Source: Alistipes sp. CHKCI003 (GTDB lineage Bacteria > Bacteroidota > Bacteroidia > Bacteroidales > Rikenellaceae). Taken from it: DNA of 64,000 bases. How positions within the stretch are numbered: position 1 is the stretch's first letter; each line of letters starts with the position of its first letter. A program made the position numbers and the translations under genes. The stretch is from assembly GCF_900021155.1 (NCBI RefSeq), contig NZ_FCNT01000012.1, forward strand, positions 124,001 through 188,000, written 5' to 3'. The notes below the pieces were generated by a model. It ran no database searches, was not told the DNA's origin, and saw only the letters and a program-made list of their open reading frames with translations. Positions 10,262-20,151 of this stretch are shown in pieces.

Positions 10262-10908
10262 TGGACGCACTCGAACGCTACATCCACGACTTCTCGGCAC
10301 CCGAGGAGGAGCTGCTGCGCGAATTGGACCGCGAAACGCATCTGCGGGTCGTGGCTCCGCGGATGCTCTCGGGGCATATTCAGGGCAAACTGCTCGAGCT
10401 GCTCGTGCGGATGCTCCGCCCGCGGCGCATCCTCGAAATCGGCACCTTCACGGGGTATTCGGCCCTCTGCATGGCGGCCGGGCTGGACGCGGAAGGCGAG
10501 CTGCACACCACCGAGGTGGACGACGAACTGGAACCGTTGGCGCAGTCGTTCTTCGACCGCAGCCCCCACGGGAGCAAAATCCGCCTGCACATCGGTTCGG
10601 CACTCGCCATAGCGCCCGCTCTGGGCGGCGTATTCGACCTCGTGTTCATCGACGGCGACAAGCGCGAATACCCCGACTACTACCGGATGCTCATGGGCGA
10701 CGACGGGCGACGGCCGCTCGTAAGAAGCGGTTCGGTGCTGATCGCCGACAACATCCTCTGGTCGGGCAAAGTCGTCGAGCCGGTCGCCCGCAGCGACCGC
10801 CACACGCAGGCATTGCTGGAGTTCAACCGCATGGCAGCGGCGGATCCGCGGGTCGAGAACGTGATCCTACCCCTGCGCGACGGACTGAACCTCATCCGGG
10901 TGAAATAG
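10261..10908 (+). CDS. SAM-dependent O-methyltransferase (caffeoyl-CoA OMT-like)
   Basis: The 215-residue product is a class I SAM methyltransferase of the O-methyltransferase family 3 type. Motif I is ILEIGTFTGYSALCMA (about 57-72). LHTTEVDDEL provides the acidic ribose-binding residue, DLVFIDGDKREYPDYY is the metal/substrate loop, and VLIADNILWSGKV follows. The bacterial substrate is generally unknown. It is the last gene of the dapB operon, sharing a base with the preceding stop codon. Confidence 0.9.
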   Translation: MDALERYIHDFSAPEEELLRELDRETHLRVVAPRMLSGHIQGKLLELLVRMLRPRRILEIGTFTGYSALCMAAGLDAEGELHTTEVDDELEPLAQSFFDRSPHGSKIRLHIGSALAIAPALGGVFDLVFIDGDKREYPDYYRMLMGDDGRRPLVRSGSVLIADNILWSGKVVEPVARSDRHTQALLEFNRMAAADPRVENVILPLRDGLNLIRVK

Positions 10909-11351
10909 CAGTGCGACGGAAGCCGGAACGACCGCATCCTCCAAACGCCGATTGCGGCCCCGGACGGAACCGCAATCGAATCTCCGGCACGCATGCCGGA
11001 GCGCCCGGCGCAATCCCATAGCGATCGCGCAATCGACGCCGGCCCCGGACCGGCAGGCAAACGATCGGGCGAAAGGGCGGATTCGCCGAAACCCGCTTCG
11101 AAATTCCCTTTGTGAAGGGTGCAGGAATATGAAGCGGGAACGCCGTTTTTCGTCGGGCGCCTCCTGCCACTCGCCCCAATGCGATCGTTCCCGCCCGAAG
11201 GACACGGGCAGGAGCGAGGAAATACGGATTCGTAAACGCAGATTCCGGCGGCAAAGACCGGAAGTTTCCGCACCGGATGCAGAGGGCGATATTCGGGGAA
11301 GAGGGGGGGGGAGGAAAAATTCGGAATGACCGAAAACAAAAAAATCGCACA
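10909..11351 (+). other. Gene-free interval with a stem-loop and a poly-G run
   Basis: No gene is supported here. A perfect inverted repeat with 8-base arms (CTCCGGCA ... TGCCGGAG, 4-base loop) lies at 10,982-11,001 shortly after the methyltransferase; it lacks a T-tract, so it is only a possible processing or termination site. A run of nine G residues occurs at 11,303-11,311, about 40 bases ahead of the MazG-like gene. Confidence 0.5.
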
Positions 11352-11672
11352 ATGGAGATCAAAGAATTGCAGGAGCGTGTAGACGCATGGATCAAGGAAT
11401 ACGGTGTCCGCTATTTCAGCGAACTGACGAACATGGCCGTCCTGACGGAAGAGGTAGGCGAGCTGGCCCGCGTCGTGGCCCGCAAATACGGCGACCAGTC
11501 GTTCAAGGCGGGCGAGGCGTGCAACCTCGCGGACGAAATGGCCGACGTGCTGTGGGTGCTGGTCTGCCTTGCCAATCAGACGGGCGTGGACCTCACCGCG
11601 GCTCTCGAAGCCAACTTCGCCAAGAAAACCTCGCGCGACAAGGAGCGGCACCGCAGCAATCCGAAACTGTAA
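11352..11672 (+). CDS. MazG-like nucleotide pyrophosphohydrolase
   Basis: The 106-residue product has the two metal-binding helices of the all-alpha NTP pyrophosphatase superfamily: TEEVGEL (ExxE type, about 32-38) and NLADEMADVLW (ExxD type, about 58-68). It is a single-domain form, about the size of YpjD/RS21-C6-like proteins, so it probably hydrolyses noncanonical or excess (d)NTPs to NMP and PPi as housecleaning. A strong bidirectional terminator follows about 20 bases after the stop. Confidence 0.88.
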   Translation: MEIKELQERVDAWIKEYGVRYFSELTNMAVLTEEVGELARVVARKYGDQSFKAGEACNLADEMADVLWVLVCLANQTGVDLTAALEANFAKKTSRDKERHRSNPKL

Positions 11673-11693
11673 TCTCCAAGACCCTGCAAATAC

Positions 11694-11730
11694 AAAAAAG
11701 GATCCGCAAATTCAGCACGGATCCTTTTTG
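11694..11730. terminator. Bidirectional intrinsic terminator between the MazG-like gene and the polysaccharide operon
   Basis: The GGATCCG / CGGATCC arms with an 11-base loop are flanked by A6 on the left and T5 on the right. The hairpin therefore has a U-tract in both directions and can end both the plus-strand MazG-like transcript and the long minus-strand polysaccharide transcript. Confidence 0.88.
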
Positions 11731-11747
11731 TCTCTCTTGATAGAGAT

Positions 11748-12743
11748 CTATTCTGTCTTGAACGTAATACCATCCTTAGGCGGATCGATAAACTCGAATC
11801 GCAACGTACGCGCTAATCCCTCACTCAACGAATACGGTGCCGCGAACCCAGACTCCCAAGCTTTCTTTGCATCGAACTGTGTCGTCGCACAGAATTTCTT
11901 TACCCGCACGCTGCTGATAGTCATTTTTCGATTTGTAACCCAAGCCAAAAGATCGAAACAGCGACCGCCCAACATCCCCAACCAATATGGAAGGTGGATT
12001 GTGGGGATATGTTTATCCAAAACCTCACCAACATGTTTCACCAGCATGTTCATCGTAAAATCAGGCTGATCCACATAGTTGTAGACATTGTATCCAATAC
12101 GTCGCGTCTCAATCAGGAAACGAATGAACGAAACGATATTACCCACATATGCCATCGATTTTTTGTTCTGTCCAGAACCAACCATCAAAAACTTGCCTGA
12201 AGAAATTTGTTGCAATAGATTGAAAACATTTCCACGATTTCTCTCGCCGAAAATTACCGTAGGCCGAAGTATATTGATATTCCAGTCCGGATGTTTTTCA
12301 TACCACGCCTGAAGGACCTGCTCGGCCTCCCATTTACTTTTACCGTAATGGTTGAACGGATCTACCGGATGATCCTCCGACGGATTTTGCTTATTCAGAC
12401 CATAAACAGCGACTGACGAAGTAAAGACAATACGATGAACCCCTTCCGCTTCCATGGCATTGAGTACCGTGCGCATGCCGTTCACATTAACCTCATAATA
12501 GAGCGATGCAGGAGACACATCGTCACGATGTTCTGCCGCAAGCAATACGACAACATCGGCGCCTGATACGGCTCGACGCATCGCTTCTGGATCACGCACA
12601 TCACCCAATTCGGTAATTTTCGGAAAAAATTCACTTTGACGTTTGTCAATATTGCGCAACGTGTAATCCTCCTCGTGTTCCGACAGAAGCCCCAACAAAC
12701 GGGTTCCCACAAATCCGGAGCCACCCAATAATGTTATATTCAT
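11748..12743 (-). CDS. NAD-dependent epimerase/dehydratase (extended SDR), last gene of polysaccharide operon
   Basis: The 331-residue product has the extended-SDR cofactor motif GGSGFVGTRLLG at residues 7-18, the acidic residue after strand 2, and a YGKSK active-site Tyr/Lys pair preceded by FTSSVAVYG. It therefore probably epimerises, dehydrates or reduces a nucleotide sugar; the exact product cannot be told. It is the promoter-distal gene of the operon, separated from the glycosyltransferase upstream by about 96 AT-rich bases. Base composition is AT-rich compared with the flanking chromosome. Confidence 0.88.
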   Translation of the reverse strand: MNITLLGGSGFVGTRLLGLLSEHEEDYTLRNIDKRQSEFFPKITELGDVRDPEAMRRAVSGADVVVLLAAEHRDDVSPASLYYEVNVNGMRTVLNAMEAEGVHRIVFTSSVAVYGLNKQNPSEDHPVDPFNHYGKSKWEAEQVLQAWYEKHPDWNINILRPTVIFGERNRGNVFNLLQQISSGKFLMVGSGQNKKSMAYVGNIVSFIRFLIETRRIGYNVYNYVDQPDFTMNMLVKHVGEVLDKHIPTIHLPYWLGMLGGRCFDLLAWVTNRKMTISSVRVKKFCATTQFDAKKAWESGFAAPYSLSEGLARTLRFEFIDPPKDGITFKTE

Positions 12744-12839
12744 ATCCTCTTTCTATTTAAACCCCTTCATAAATTCTCATATAAATAAAGCCTTCAAAAG
12801 AACTCTTTTATCATCTGCACATTGTTCATCATTATTTAC

Positions 12840-13643
12840 TCAATGATCGAAACGTTTCAAAACCGCTTTGTTCGCCCTACGTCGTTCGCGGTCGAAAAAC
12901 CAACCCCATTTATTGAAATAAAGTACGATATTGCGAATATGGACGTAAAGCATTCGCCTGTTTTTGTAAGATGCGCCCTCATGAGCATGAACGATTGATA
13001 CGGCCGGATAGTAAACCGTCCGGCTCATTGCATGCATCCGACGCGACAAATCGATGTCTTCAGCATACATGAAGAACTGTTCATCGAAAAGCCCTGTTTT
13101 ACATAAGACCTCCGTCCGTAAAAACATGAAACATCCCGAAAGGTAAGGTACATCTACCTCTGTATCATAGTCTAAAAACCGCATTTCGAAGCGTTTTTGG
13201 CTTTTCGGAAACCAACTTTTAGGAAAAAAACGCCGTAATATCAAATCTGCAGGTGTTGGCAACAGCTTACAAAGATATTGCAATCGACCGTCGGGATAAA
13301 TCACTTTGGGCATCACCCATCCGACATCCTCGTGAGCTTCCATATAGTGGATCAATTCATTGATCGTTTCAGGCTCGAAACTGATATCTGGATTCAGCAC
13401 GGCGTGGTACTTAGCCCCGAGTGCCATCGCCTCGCGAATAGCGATATTATGCGCAATATAACCGGTATTGAGATTATGAATGTACCGGATTTTGGGCGAT
13501 CGATGTTCCAGAATACGCAATGAATCGTTACATGAGTTATCGACAATATAAATCCATTCAAACGGACTGCGCAATGCACAATTTAACACAGTCTCGATCT
13601 CCGGCAGAGGATTATGATAGATAACCAATGATGCAGTTAGCAT
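12840..13643 (-). CDS. Glycosyltransferase family 2 (rhamnosyltransferase-like)
   Basis: The 267-residue product shows the GT-A layout of RfbF/WbbL-type transferases: SLVIYHNPLPEIETVLNCAL at the start, YIVDNSCNDS, NTGYIAHNIAIREA, the donor-binding LNPDISFEP, then FMYAEDIDLSRRMHAMS carrying the ED acid/base region. No signal peptide is visible, but a basic, amphipathic C-terminus could associate with membrane. It probably adds a deoxyhexose or similar residue to the lipid-linked repeat unit; the sugar is not predictable. AT-rich composition. Confidence 0.88.
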   Translation of the reverse strand: MLTASLVIYHNPLPEIETVLNCALRSPFEWIYIVDNSCNDSLRILEHRSPKIRYIHNLNTGYIAHNIAIREAMALGAKYHAVLNPDISFEPETINELIHYMEAHEDVGWVMPKVIYPDGRLQYLCKLLPTPADLILRRFFPKSWFPKSQKRFEMRFLDYDTEVDVPYLSGCFMFLRTEVLCKTGLFDEQFFMYAEDIDLSRRMHAMSRTVYYPAVSIVHAHEGASYKNRRMLYVHIRNIVLYFNKWGWFFDRERRRANKAVLKRFDH

Positions 13644-13706
13644 AATATAAATGAACTATAAAAAAAGGTTTCTATATTTTTTCCAAATAAATCTTCCGAG
13701 ACTCTT

Positions 13707-14774
13707 TCAACATCCGGAAGTCTTGGCAAGCAGATTCTCATACAAGTTGAAATACCTGTCAGCCATGCAACTTCCGGCAAATTTCTCGCATGCGGTCGCA
13801 TACGCATGCTCGCTTTGCTTCTCCATGCGGGCAATGCAACGATCCACAGCAGACGAAAGACTGTCGATATTTTCCAACTCGAAAAAGGCGACGTCTTTTT
13901 CGTCGAATAATTCATGAAAGACGGGAATATCCGAACAAACAACCGGCGTGCGGGTGAAAGCCGCTTCGACATGAGCGAGTCCGAATCCCTCGGAACGACT
14001 CGGCATAGCATATATATCTATATACTCCAAATAATTATACGGTGCACGCAGATAGGGTAGGAATAATATTCGATCCTGTACGGATAATCTCTTTGCAAGA
14101 CGCTTCAGACGGACCGTCTCATCGCCTTCGCCGATGATTACGAGTTTCAGTTCCGGGCGTACCGCCAATAACCGGATCAACTGATCCAATCCCTTACGGC
14201 GCGTAATGGCGGCATAGCTTCCGATGACATATCCACCCGTCTCTTTCATTGTCTGAATCCGCTCATTTATTACGGGTTCTGCCTTCTCGGGCTCATAGCG
14301 GATGTCCACCCCATTATAAATCACCGGAGTGATATTCGGCAATCTGCGACGGTAAAGCCGGTACAACTCCTCGGAAATCGGTACCGCTGCATCGAAACTG
14401 CGCATACAAGGAAGCCAAATCTGCATCAACGCCCAACCTACGACCGCTCCATGACTGTACTTTATATTCGCATAGATATTCTGATGAATCGTTGTAACGG
14501 TCTTGACACCAGCTTCCCGAATCTCCCTGCGCCACTTATGCACATACTTATCTGGACGATACATGTGTGAATGAATCACATCATACGCACGAAAATCGAT
14601 CGGCTGGTCCATTCGAATCCGGTGAGTTGGGCATGGAAAATTCATCCCTTCGGATTCATCGAAGTAATATACATCCGCCCGTTCCAAACGAGACACGAGA
14701 TGGGTCAAAAGAGTGTGGGCAACAATGATCGGCCCCTTGTTCACGAGAGAAGGGAGAATCAATGCGAGTTTCAT
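13707..14774 (-). CDS. Glycosyltransferase family 4 (GT-B fold)
   Basis: The 355-residue product has a GT-B layout. The N-terminal acceptor domain begins MKLALILPSLVNKGP, and the C-terminal nucleotide-sugar domain has GSYAAITRRKGLDQLIRLLA, LVIIGEGDE and the Ex7E-type motif SRSEGFGLAHVEAAFTRTPVV. It is likely a retaining transferase acting at the cytoplasmic face on the undecaprenyl-linked glycan. It lies 6 bases from the preceding gene of the operon. Confidence 0.9.
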   Translation of the reverse strand: MKLALILPSLVNKGPIIVAHTLLTHLVSRLERADVYYFDESEGMNFPCPTHRIRMDQPIDFRAYDVIHSHMYRPDKYVHKWRREIREAGVKTVTTIHQNIYANIKYSHGAVVGWALMQIWLPCMRSFDAAVPISEELYRLYRRRLPNITPVIYNGVDIRYEPEKAEPVINERIQTMKETGGYVIGSYAAITRRKGLDQLIRLLAVRPELKLVIIGEGDETVRLKRLAKRLSVQDRILFLPYLRAPYNYLEYIDIYAMPSRSEGFGLAHVEAAFTRTPVVCSDIPVFHELFDEKDVAFFELENIDSLSSAVDRCIARMEKQSEHAYATACEKFAGSCMADRYFNLYENLLAKTSGC

Positions 14775-14780
14775 ACGAAG

Positions 14781-15956
14781 TTATTTTAGCAGCCTTTTCA
14801 GGATCGGCAGCAGATGCATACGGAACAATATCGGCTTTACAAGGAAAAGTACATGTCGGAACAGAGACGACGGCACATATTTCTTCATCAGCATCGGAAC
14901 ACTCAACCGATCCATATCCGCGAAAAAGGAGGATCTCGCCGGATGAGAAGGTATGGAGGCAACAGCCATATCACCGTCCGTAGCAACGGCAGCCAATGCA
15001 TCCACTAAACAATAACGCAATTCGGGCATCAGTTTTTCGAACAGATCGCGCCCTTTGGAGGTGTGGATCAAAACGAACGTCGTCCCTTTGTCGTCGTCCA
15101 TTTTCCTGTTCCAATTTCCGATATGCCAGCAATCGAATAGGGTGAAATCCGAAACACGTCCAGCGGTCTTGAAAGGGCAGGCATAACAAGAAGGACGAGT
15201 TGATAGATTCCGGAAAAAAGTATCTTTGAAGAATTGCAATTCCCGTCCGTTAGAAATCGTCCGCCCACTTGTAAAACGCAGTGCCATAGTCGATCCGGCA
15301 TACCCATAACTTTTATCTCGGAAGTAAATCCCCTTCAAAGGTCCGTACTTATCCTGTTGGTAGTTGAGATATTTTCGGAAGAGTTTGGGAGAAGGTACGC
15401 CGTGACAGACAACATCGACTGCGATCAAATTATCGTACGGTTTTCCCAGATATTGCATCAAACCTTCGATTTGACAGGGAGTACCGCTGAAGCACACGTA
15501 CATACCAGCTAACAAAGCTTTTTTCACCTCAGCATAGGTGGTACCGATCCTGCTCTGCACGTATTTCGATCCTCGAAACCGCGACAACTCATCGGAAGCG
15601 GAGACCGATATATGCACGACCTCAAATTTCGGATCGAAAGCCGCACCGAAAACGAGGCCCCCTTGCCGGAGCACCTCCTGCGCAATCGCTGTAAAGGCAC
15701 CACCCGAACTGCTTTCGCGACGCACGCATTCGTCTTTATTTTGTACCGCATAAGCTACGATAGGTCGCCCGACACACCGTTCGACCAAAACTGGACATCG
15801 TTTTACACATAGCCCGCATTCTACACAAATCGACTCATCCACAGTGGGATACAGAAAACCCTCCCGGTCCGGCAACATGGTAATAGCCTGCACGGGGCAA
15901 ACATTCGCGCACGCCTCACAACCGGTACAACGTTTTTTATCGGTAATACGGATCAT
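14781..15956 (-). CDS. Ferredoxin-domain protein with coenzyme F420 hydrogenase/dehydrogenase beta-like domain
   Basis: The 391-residue product begins with two 4Fe-4S motifs (CTGCEACANVCP and CVECGLCVKRCP, residues about 9-56). An FrhB-like domain follows: SSSGGAFTAIAQEVL, the FSGTPCQIEGL cysteine motif, and VCHGVPSPKLFRKYL. Such proteins are common in Bacteroidales polysaccharide loci next to pyruvyl transferases. They are presumed to carry out a redox step on a sugar or cofactor, but the reaction is not established and F420 itself is not expected here. The start overlaps the stop of the pyruvyl transferase gene by four bases. Confidence 0.87.
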   Translation of the reverse strand: MIRITDKKRCTGCEACANVCPVQAITMLPDREGFLYPTVDESICVECGLCVKRCPVLVERCVGRPIVAYAVQNKDECVRRESSSGGAFTAIAQEVLRQGGLVFGAAFDPKFEVVHISVSASDELSRFRGSKYVQSRIGTTYAEVKKALLAGMYVCFSGTPCQIEGLMQYLGKPYDNLIAVDVVCHGVPSPKLFRKYLNYQQDKYGPLKGIYFRDKSYGYAGSTMALRFTSGRTISNGRELQFFKDTFFRNLSTRPSCYACPFKTAGRVSDFTLFDCWHIGNWNRKMDDDKGTTFVLIHTSKGRDLFEKLMPELRYCLVDALAAVATDGDMAVASIPSHPARSSFFADMDRLSVPMLMKKYVPSSLFRHVLFLVKPILFRMHLLPILKRLLK

Positions 15957-17113
15957 GACCTATTATGAATAAGTGTCGCCAATTTGTGCAGATAATCGAC
16001 CGACTGGGAACGGAATAGGGACAAATTGCGGTTCACGGAGTCGTAATCGATCGTAAGTTCGTCCAAATGCTTCATATCGACTTCAACATCGATTCTCCGT
16101 TCGGGAATTCCCAAAACCTGCAACAGAGAACTGATTCGGGAATTCATCGACCCTTTCCCTTCCTGCCGAAAACGGTTGAACGTAAAAAACGATTTTTCAT
16201 ACACCACGGAGAAAACCGTACCGTGAAACGAGTCGGTAAGTACATAAGTCGCATTCGCGATAAGATTGACGAACTCGGCTGGTCCTACGTCGAATAATTG
16301 CACATCTCCGAAATCAGCGTCCGCCGTTACATATTCGTCTATGTGGGGAAGGGAGGCGATCCGCAGGCCTGTCTTACGACCGAATTCCTTCGCATAAGCG
16401 CGTATATCGGGACGCGGACCGATGAAATAACAGAAAATGTAATCCCCCTCTATCAAGGGCTTCTCCCCTTTGATTCCGTCCCAGAAAGTGCGGTCTACGA
16501 GCATCGTCGGATCGCAAACGACCGGAACATCGCGTCCTGCAATCTCACGGATCAGGCTTTGCCCAGAGTGCTCGCGTGTCGAAACTTCGTCGAAGCGCTG
16601 CAAATAACGCCGATATGTCGCAGTCAACGATGCAGGAATGCGATCAACGCCGAAACTGGTCGCATACGAAAGTTTGAGCCGATGATCCGGAACGAAGTTC
16701 AATGTGAAAAAATCCGTTCCCACATTTACGGGATTCCATAACTGATCGCTACCGACGATGAAAACATCGTAGCGATCTGGACACAGTAATAATTGTGCTC
16801 GGTCGGCAATCGGAGCTGCAATATGCAAGTAGTCTTTTCGGAATCTCTCGAACTGCCGGGCACGACATTGAAAGCGCCTTTGTAATTCGGGCCGGAACAA
16901 TTTACAACTCACCTCCCGATATACCGATTTGGTTTTCATCCGCAGCAAGGGCAAATTAAATAACCTGAGTATTTGCTTCAGAAAAGGCCGACCGGTATAT
17001 ACGATGATTTCTGCGTCGATCCCGAGCATAGCCAGATAATGCTGGAATGCGCAGGACTGCAGCAAACTACCATAATTATCATTGCAGGCGGATAGTAAAG
17101 CGATCTGTTTCAT
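15953..17113 (-). CDS. Polysaccharide pyruvyl transferase family protein
   Basis: The 386-residue product resembles WcaK/CsaB-type enzymes that transfer pyruvate from phosphoenolpyruvate as a ketal to a sugar. Visible features are NDNYGSLLQSCAFQHYL near the N-terminus, DVFIVGSDQLWNP, VCDPTMLVD, YVLTDSFHGTVFSVVYEKSFF (the conserved DSFHG histidine), and SRISSLLQVLGI. A pyruvate ketal would place an acidic group on the capsule repeat. It is paired with the FrhB-like gene by a four-base overlap. Confidence 0.9.
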   Translation of the reverse strand: MKQIALLSACNDNYGSLLQSCAFQHYLAMLGIDAEIIVYTGRPFLKQILRLFNLPLLRMKTKSVYREVSCKLFRPELQRRFQCRARQFERFRKDYLHIAAPIADRAQLLLCPDRYDVFIVGSDQLWNPVNVGTDFFTLNFVPDHRLKLSYATSFGVDRIPASLTATYRRYLQRFDEVSTREHSGQSLIREIAGRDVPVVCDPTMLVDRTFWDGIKGEKPLIEGDYIFCYFIGPRPDIRAYAKEFGRKTGLRIASLPHIDEYVTADADFGDVQLFDVGPAEFVNLIANATYVLTDSFHGTVFSVVYEKSFFTFNRFRQEGKGSMNSRISSLLQVLGIPERRIDVEVDMKHLDELTIDYDSVNRNLSLFRSQSVDYLHKLATLIHNRS

Positions 17114-17116
17114 GTA

Positions 17117-18151
17117 TCAATAGAATAACTGGAAATCGAAATTGTAGGGCACACTCCAATGCATTTTTAACGTTACAGTCAGAAACAAGAGTACGATCAA
17201 CGGCGTTAGAAGCATCCTTGTCCGCGGCGCAAGAACATCGGTGAGCATCGGGATCAGAATGAAAAGAAACACTACAAGATAAAACATTCCACGCATGAAT
17301 ACCTGAATATCAATGAATACAAAATACCACATCAAGGCCATTAAAACTGCATTGATGTACAGATAACCGGTTGCATAACGTTTTGTCAAATAAGGAGCCA
17401 CAGCAAGAATGCCGCACCCGACAAAAAAATAAAAAAGTTTTAAAAAACCGGAATAATCTTCCAATATAATACGATCCGCATAAAATCCGTAAGTTGGAAT
17501 AAACGGAATGACATAATTCAAAAAAACGGTTAATAACTGCCGTCCGAAAAAAAATAAGGTACAAAATACTATCCATAATAGCCAGATGGGATAGCGGATT
17601 CGCATAAGCAAAAGAAAGGGCAACATAAGTAGAGCACTCAAATGAAAACATGCCGCAAGAACAATGAAGAGAAGATATTTCCATACCTTATTTTCTGTAA
17701 CGTAATGGAATGTAGCGAAGAGAATACCGATTGCCACATATTGCCGGACCATATTAAATGTTTCAACATATCCGAACGACATGACCACGTATAGCAACAA
17801 CGACAAATATGGATTTACGGACATACGTTTGATTCCGTAATACATTAATAAATTAATCGCCGCAGAGGTCAGAATGAACCACATACGAGAGGCAAAACCC
17901 ATATCGCGAAGCCACTCGGAAAAAAAAATCCAAAACGGTTCGAACGCAAGGGCTCTAATATCCGAAGGAGAATCGTAAACCTCTCTGTAAACAGGGTAGT
18001 CAACCCCAACGTCATATCGCAAGCCGGATACAGCCGTAAGCACCAACAGTATCACCAGTGGGAACAATTCCGTTTTTCCTGCGGCTTTACGCACAGCCGA
18101 CAAAAAAAGGATCGTAAACAACAAGCATACGATTATGAAACCCACAGTCAT
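17117..18151 (-). CDS. EpsG/Wzy-like polysaccharide polymerase (integral membrane)
   Basis: From the ATG at 18151 the product is 344 residues and almost wholly hydrophobic, with about ten membrane segments. LRYDVGVDYPVYREVYDS, between helices 2 and 3, is the loop typical of EpsG-family O-antigen/exopolysaccharide polymerases, and MSFGYVETFNMVRQYVAIGIL is another family block. It probably polymerises lipid-linked repeat units at the periplasmic face. An ATG at 18217 would add 22 residues lying inside the upstream glycosyltransferase; I prefer 18151 because it overlaps that gene's stop (ATGA). Strongly AT-rich. Confidence 0.85.
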   Translation of the reverse strand: MTVGFIIVCLLFTILFLSAVRKAAGKTELFPLVILLVLTAVSGLRYDVGVDYPVYREVYDSPSDIRALAFEPFWIFFSEWLRDMGFASRMWFILTSAAINLLMYYGIKRMSVNPYLSLLLYVVMSFGYVETFNMVRQYVAIGILFATFHYVTENKVWKYLLFIVLAACFHLSALLMLPFLLLMRIRYPIWLLWIVFCTLFFFGRQLLTVFLNYVIPFIPTYGFYADRIILEDYSGFLKLFYFFVGCGILAVAPYLTKRYATGYLYINAVLMALMWYFVFIDIQVFMRGMFYLVVFLFILIPMLTDVLAPRTRMLLTPLIVLLFLTVTLKMHWSVPYNFDFQLFY

Positions 18152-19146
18152 AAAAACCAGCGTTTTTTGGTAAAGTTTACAAGAGTGAGAATAAACACCG
18201 CAAGCGGCATCATGCAATGATTAGCGGCCCAAAGTGCGATTCTGTAATACAGGCGAACGGTATCCTGCCGAAGAATATATTTTGTCGTATCGGGGTAAAA
18301 TCGTTGTAATTCACGTCGTTTTAAACCACGAGTATGCAGTAGAAAAGCTCTTTTAACATTTAGTTTGAGTAAAACAAGTTCCTCATTGACAATTTCAAGA
18401 GCTTTCTGCTCTTCAAAAAAACGTTCAAGCACACTCACCACTTTCTGAAGGTTTGCGATGATTCGGTCCGAATAGTTAACAGCCGCTGTATACGATCCCG
18501 CATTTTCCTGGTTGTAGTGGTAACAAGCTTTGGATAGATGAACGACTTTTTTGGCAAAAAAAGCACACCTCACACTTAAAATCACATCTTCCCACATATT
18601 TACGTTCGGTTCCGGCAAAAGCTTATTATCCTTAAATATTACACTCTTAATCAATTTGTTACAAACCGAGCAATGTAGCTTTCCACTCAACAGCTGTTTA
18701 GTAACATCCAATCCGGTTCCCTCCCCCCGTTGCGACACATAAGACTCTCTGTTCTCATAATTTACATAGTAATCGGCTACGACCATATCCGCACCCGTTC
18801 TCCGTGCCAGTTCATACATGGCTTCATACGCATCGGGCTCGACCCAATCATCGCTATCGCAACCAATCACGAACTCGCCGGTAACGGCACGATAGGCTGT
18901 CGTTCGTGCTCCTGAAATACCTTGGTTTTTGGTATGGCGAATCAATCGAACTTGGGATTTTCTGTGCGGATATTCATCCAAGACCCGTAATAAAATATCC
19001 ACGCTGTCGTCCGGAGACTTATCGTCGACGAATATATATTCCAAATCTTCCAGAGTCTGTTCGAAAAGCGAACGGGCACAACGTTCGATAAACGGTGCGA
19101 CATTATAGATCGGAACATAAACCGAAACTTTCGGAGTCGATGACAT
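18148..19146 (-). CDS. Glycosyltransferase family 2
   Basis: The 332-residue product has the GT-A start KVSVYVPIYNVAPFIERCARSLFEQT, then FVDDKSPDDSVDIL, NQGISGARTTAYRAVTGEFVIGCDSDDWVEPDAYE with the DxD-type metal site, and NMWEDVILSVRCAFF in the acceptor half. It ends with basic and hydrophobic residues. It probably adds one sugar of the repeat unit. Its stop overlaps the polymerase start. Confidence 0.9.
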   Translation of the reverse strand: MSSTPKVSVYVPIYNVAPFIERCARSLFEQTLEDLEYIFVDDKSPDDSVDILLRVLDEYPHRKSQVRLIRHTKNQGISGARTTAYRAVTGEFVIGCDSDDWVEPDAYEAMYELARRTGADMVVADYYVNYENRESYVSQRGEGTGLDVTKQLLSGKLHCSVCNKLIKSVIFKDNKLLPEPNVNMWEDVILSVRCAFFAKKVVHLSKACYHYNQENAGSYTAAVNYSDRIIANLQKVVSVLERFFEEQKALEIVNEELVLLKLNVKRAFLLHTRGLKRRELQRFYPDTTKYILRQDTVRLYYRIALWAANHCMMPLAVFILTLVNFTKKRWFL

Positions 19147-19194
19147 AATGAATTATTTGAATTAAATACAGGATAATGCTCACCAACTTTATTA

Positions 19195-20151
19195 TCATTT
19201 TCGGAAAGTATGACGAGTACCGTTACGAAAGAACTTGCGAATATGATCGTAACATTTTCTCACGCCCCATCCGATGCAAGAACCGAGATAACGAAATCCG
19301 TACGATTCGAATCCTTTGCATACGGTCTGTCGTAACTCAGGATCGAAACGACAAAATTGCAGAAGCGTAAGTAAACCATAGAAAGAAACGATCTTATGGT
19401 CGAAAATACAGGCAGAAATCATCGGAAAACAGACTTTCATCGCTTCGTAATGACGTATGAAATCCTTAGCCACTTTCTGGGTGGACTGACTGGTCCAACC
19501 TCCGGCATTACGTCGGTAAACCCCCATTTTCTCATTCAGACAATATAACTTGCCGCAGGATGCACAAGTCAGGAACAATACATTATCACCGATCTTAAAG
19601 TCAGGGTGGTTCGGCAATCGGTCAAGACACGATTTACGGAAAACCACCGAACAGGTCGGTACCGTCCAACGCGAAATGATCTGCTCACCCGTAAAATCTC
19701 CGTCCCGCAAATGGGCATAAATATCGGTTTCCGCACGGCATCCCTCTTCCGCGATGACCTTCACATTATGAAAGCACATCGCATATTCCGGATGCGCTTC
19801 GAGGAAATCGACCTGTTTCTGCAACTTCAGCGGATCGGTCCAGTAGTCGTCGCCCTCGCACAGTGCGATATACTTACCTTTTACCCGAGGCAACAAAATC
19901 TGGCGCAAGGGCGATATACCTTGAGAAAACTGATTTATTTTCTGACATATCGGCTTAACAACTTCTGAATCGTATTTCGCTGCAAACTCTAAAATCACAT
20001 TTTGCGTATCGTCCTGAGACGCATCGTCATGAATCAATATTTCAAATGGAAAATTCGTTTTCTGGCAGGCAAATCCTTCCAAACATTGTCCGACATACTT
20101 CACGTGGTTGTATGTCAGACAACACACACTGACCAAAGGCTCTGTAATCAT
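19195..20151 (-). CDS. Glycosyltransferase family 2
   Basis: The 318-residue product starts VSVCCLTYNHVKYVGQCLEGF. It carries ILIHDDASQDDTQNVI and the donor site ALCEGDDYWTDPLKLQKQVDFLEAHP, followed by CFHNVKVI, a common capsule/O-antigen GT2 subtype. The gene shares its first base with the stop of the upstream SDR gene. A 48-base gap separates it from the next glycosyltransferase. AT-rich composition. Confidence 0.9.
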   Translation of the reverse strand: MITEPLVSVCCLTYNHVKYVGQCLEGFACQKTNFPFEILIHDDASQDDTQNVILEFAAKYDSEVVKPICQKINQFSQGISPLRQILLPRVKGKYIALCEGDDYWTDPLKLQKQVDFLEAHPEYAMCFHNVKVIAEEGCRAETDIYAHLRDGDFTGEQIISRWTVPTCSVVFRKSCLDRLPNHPDFKIGDNVLFLTCASCGKLYCLNEKMGVYRRNAGGWTSQSTQKVAKDFIRHYEAMKVCFPMISACIFDHKIVSFYGLLTLLQFCRFDPELRQTVCKGFESYGFRYLGSCIGWGVRKCYDHIRKFFRNGTRHTFRK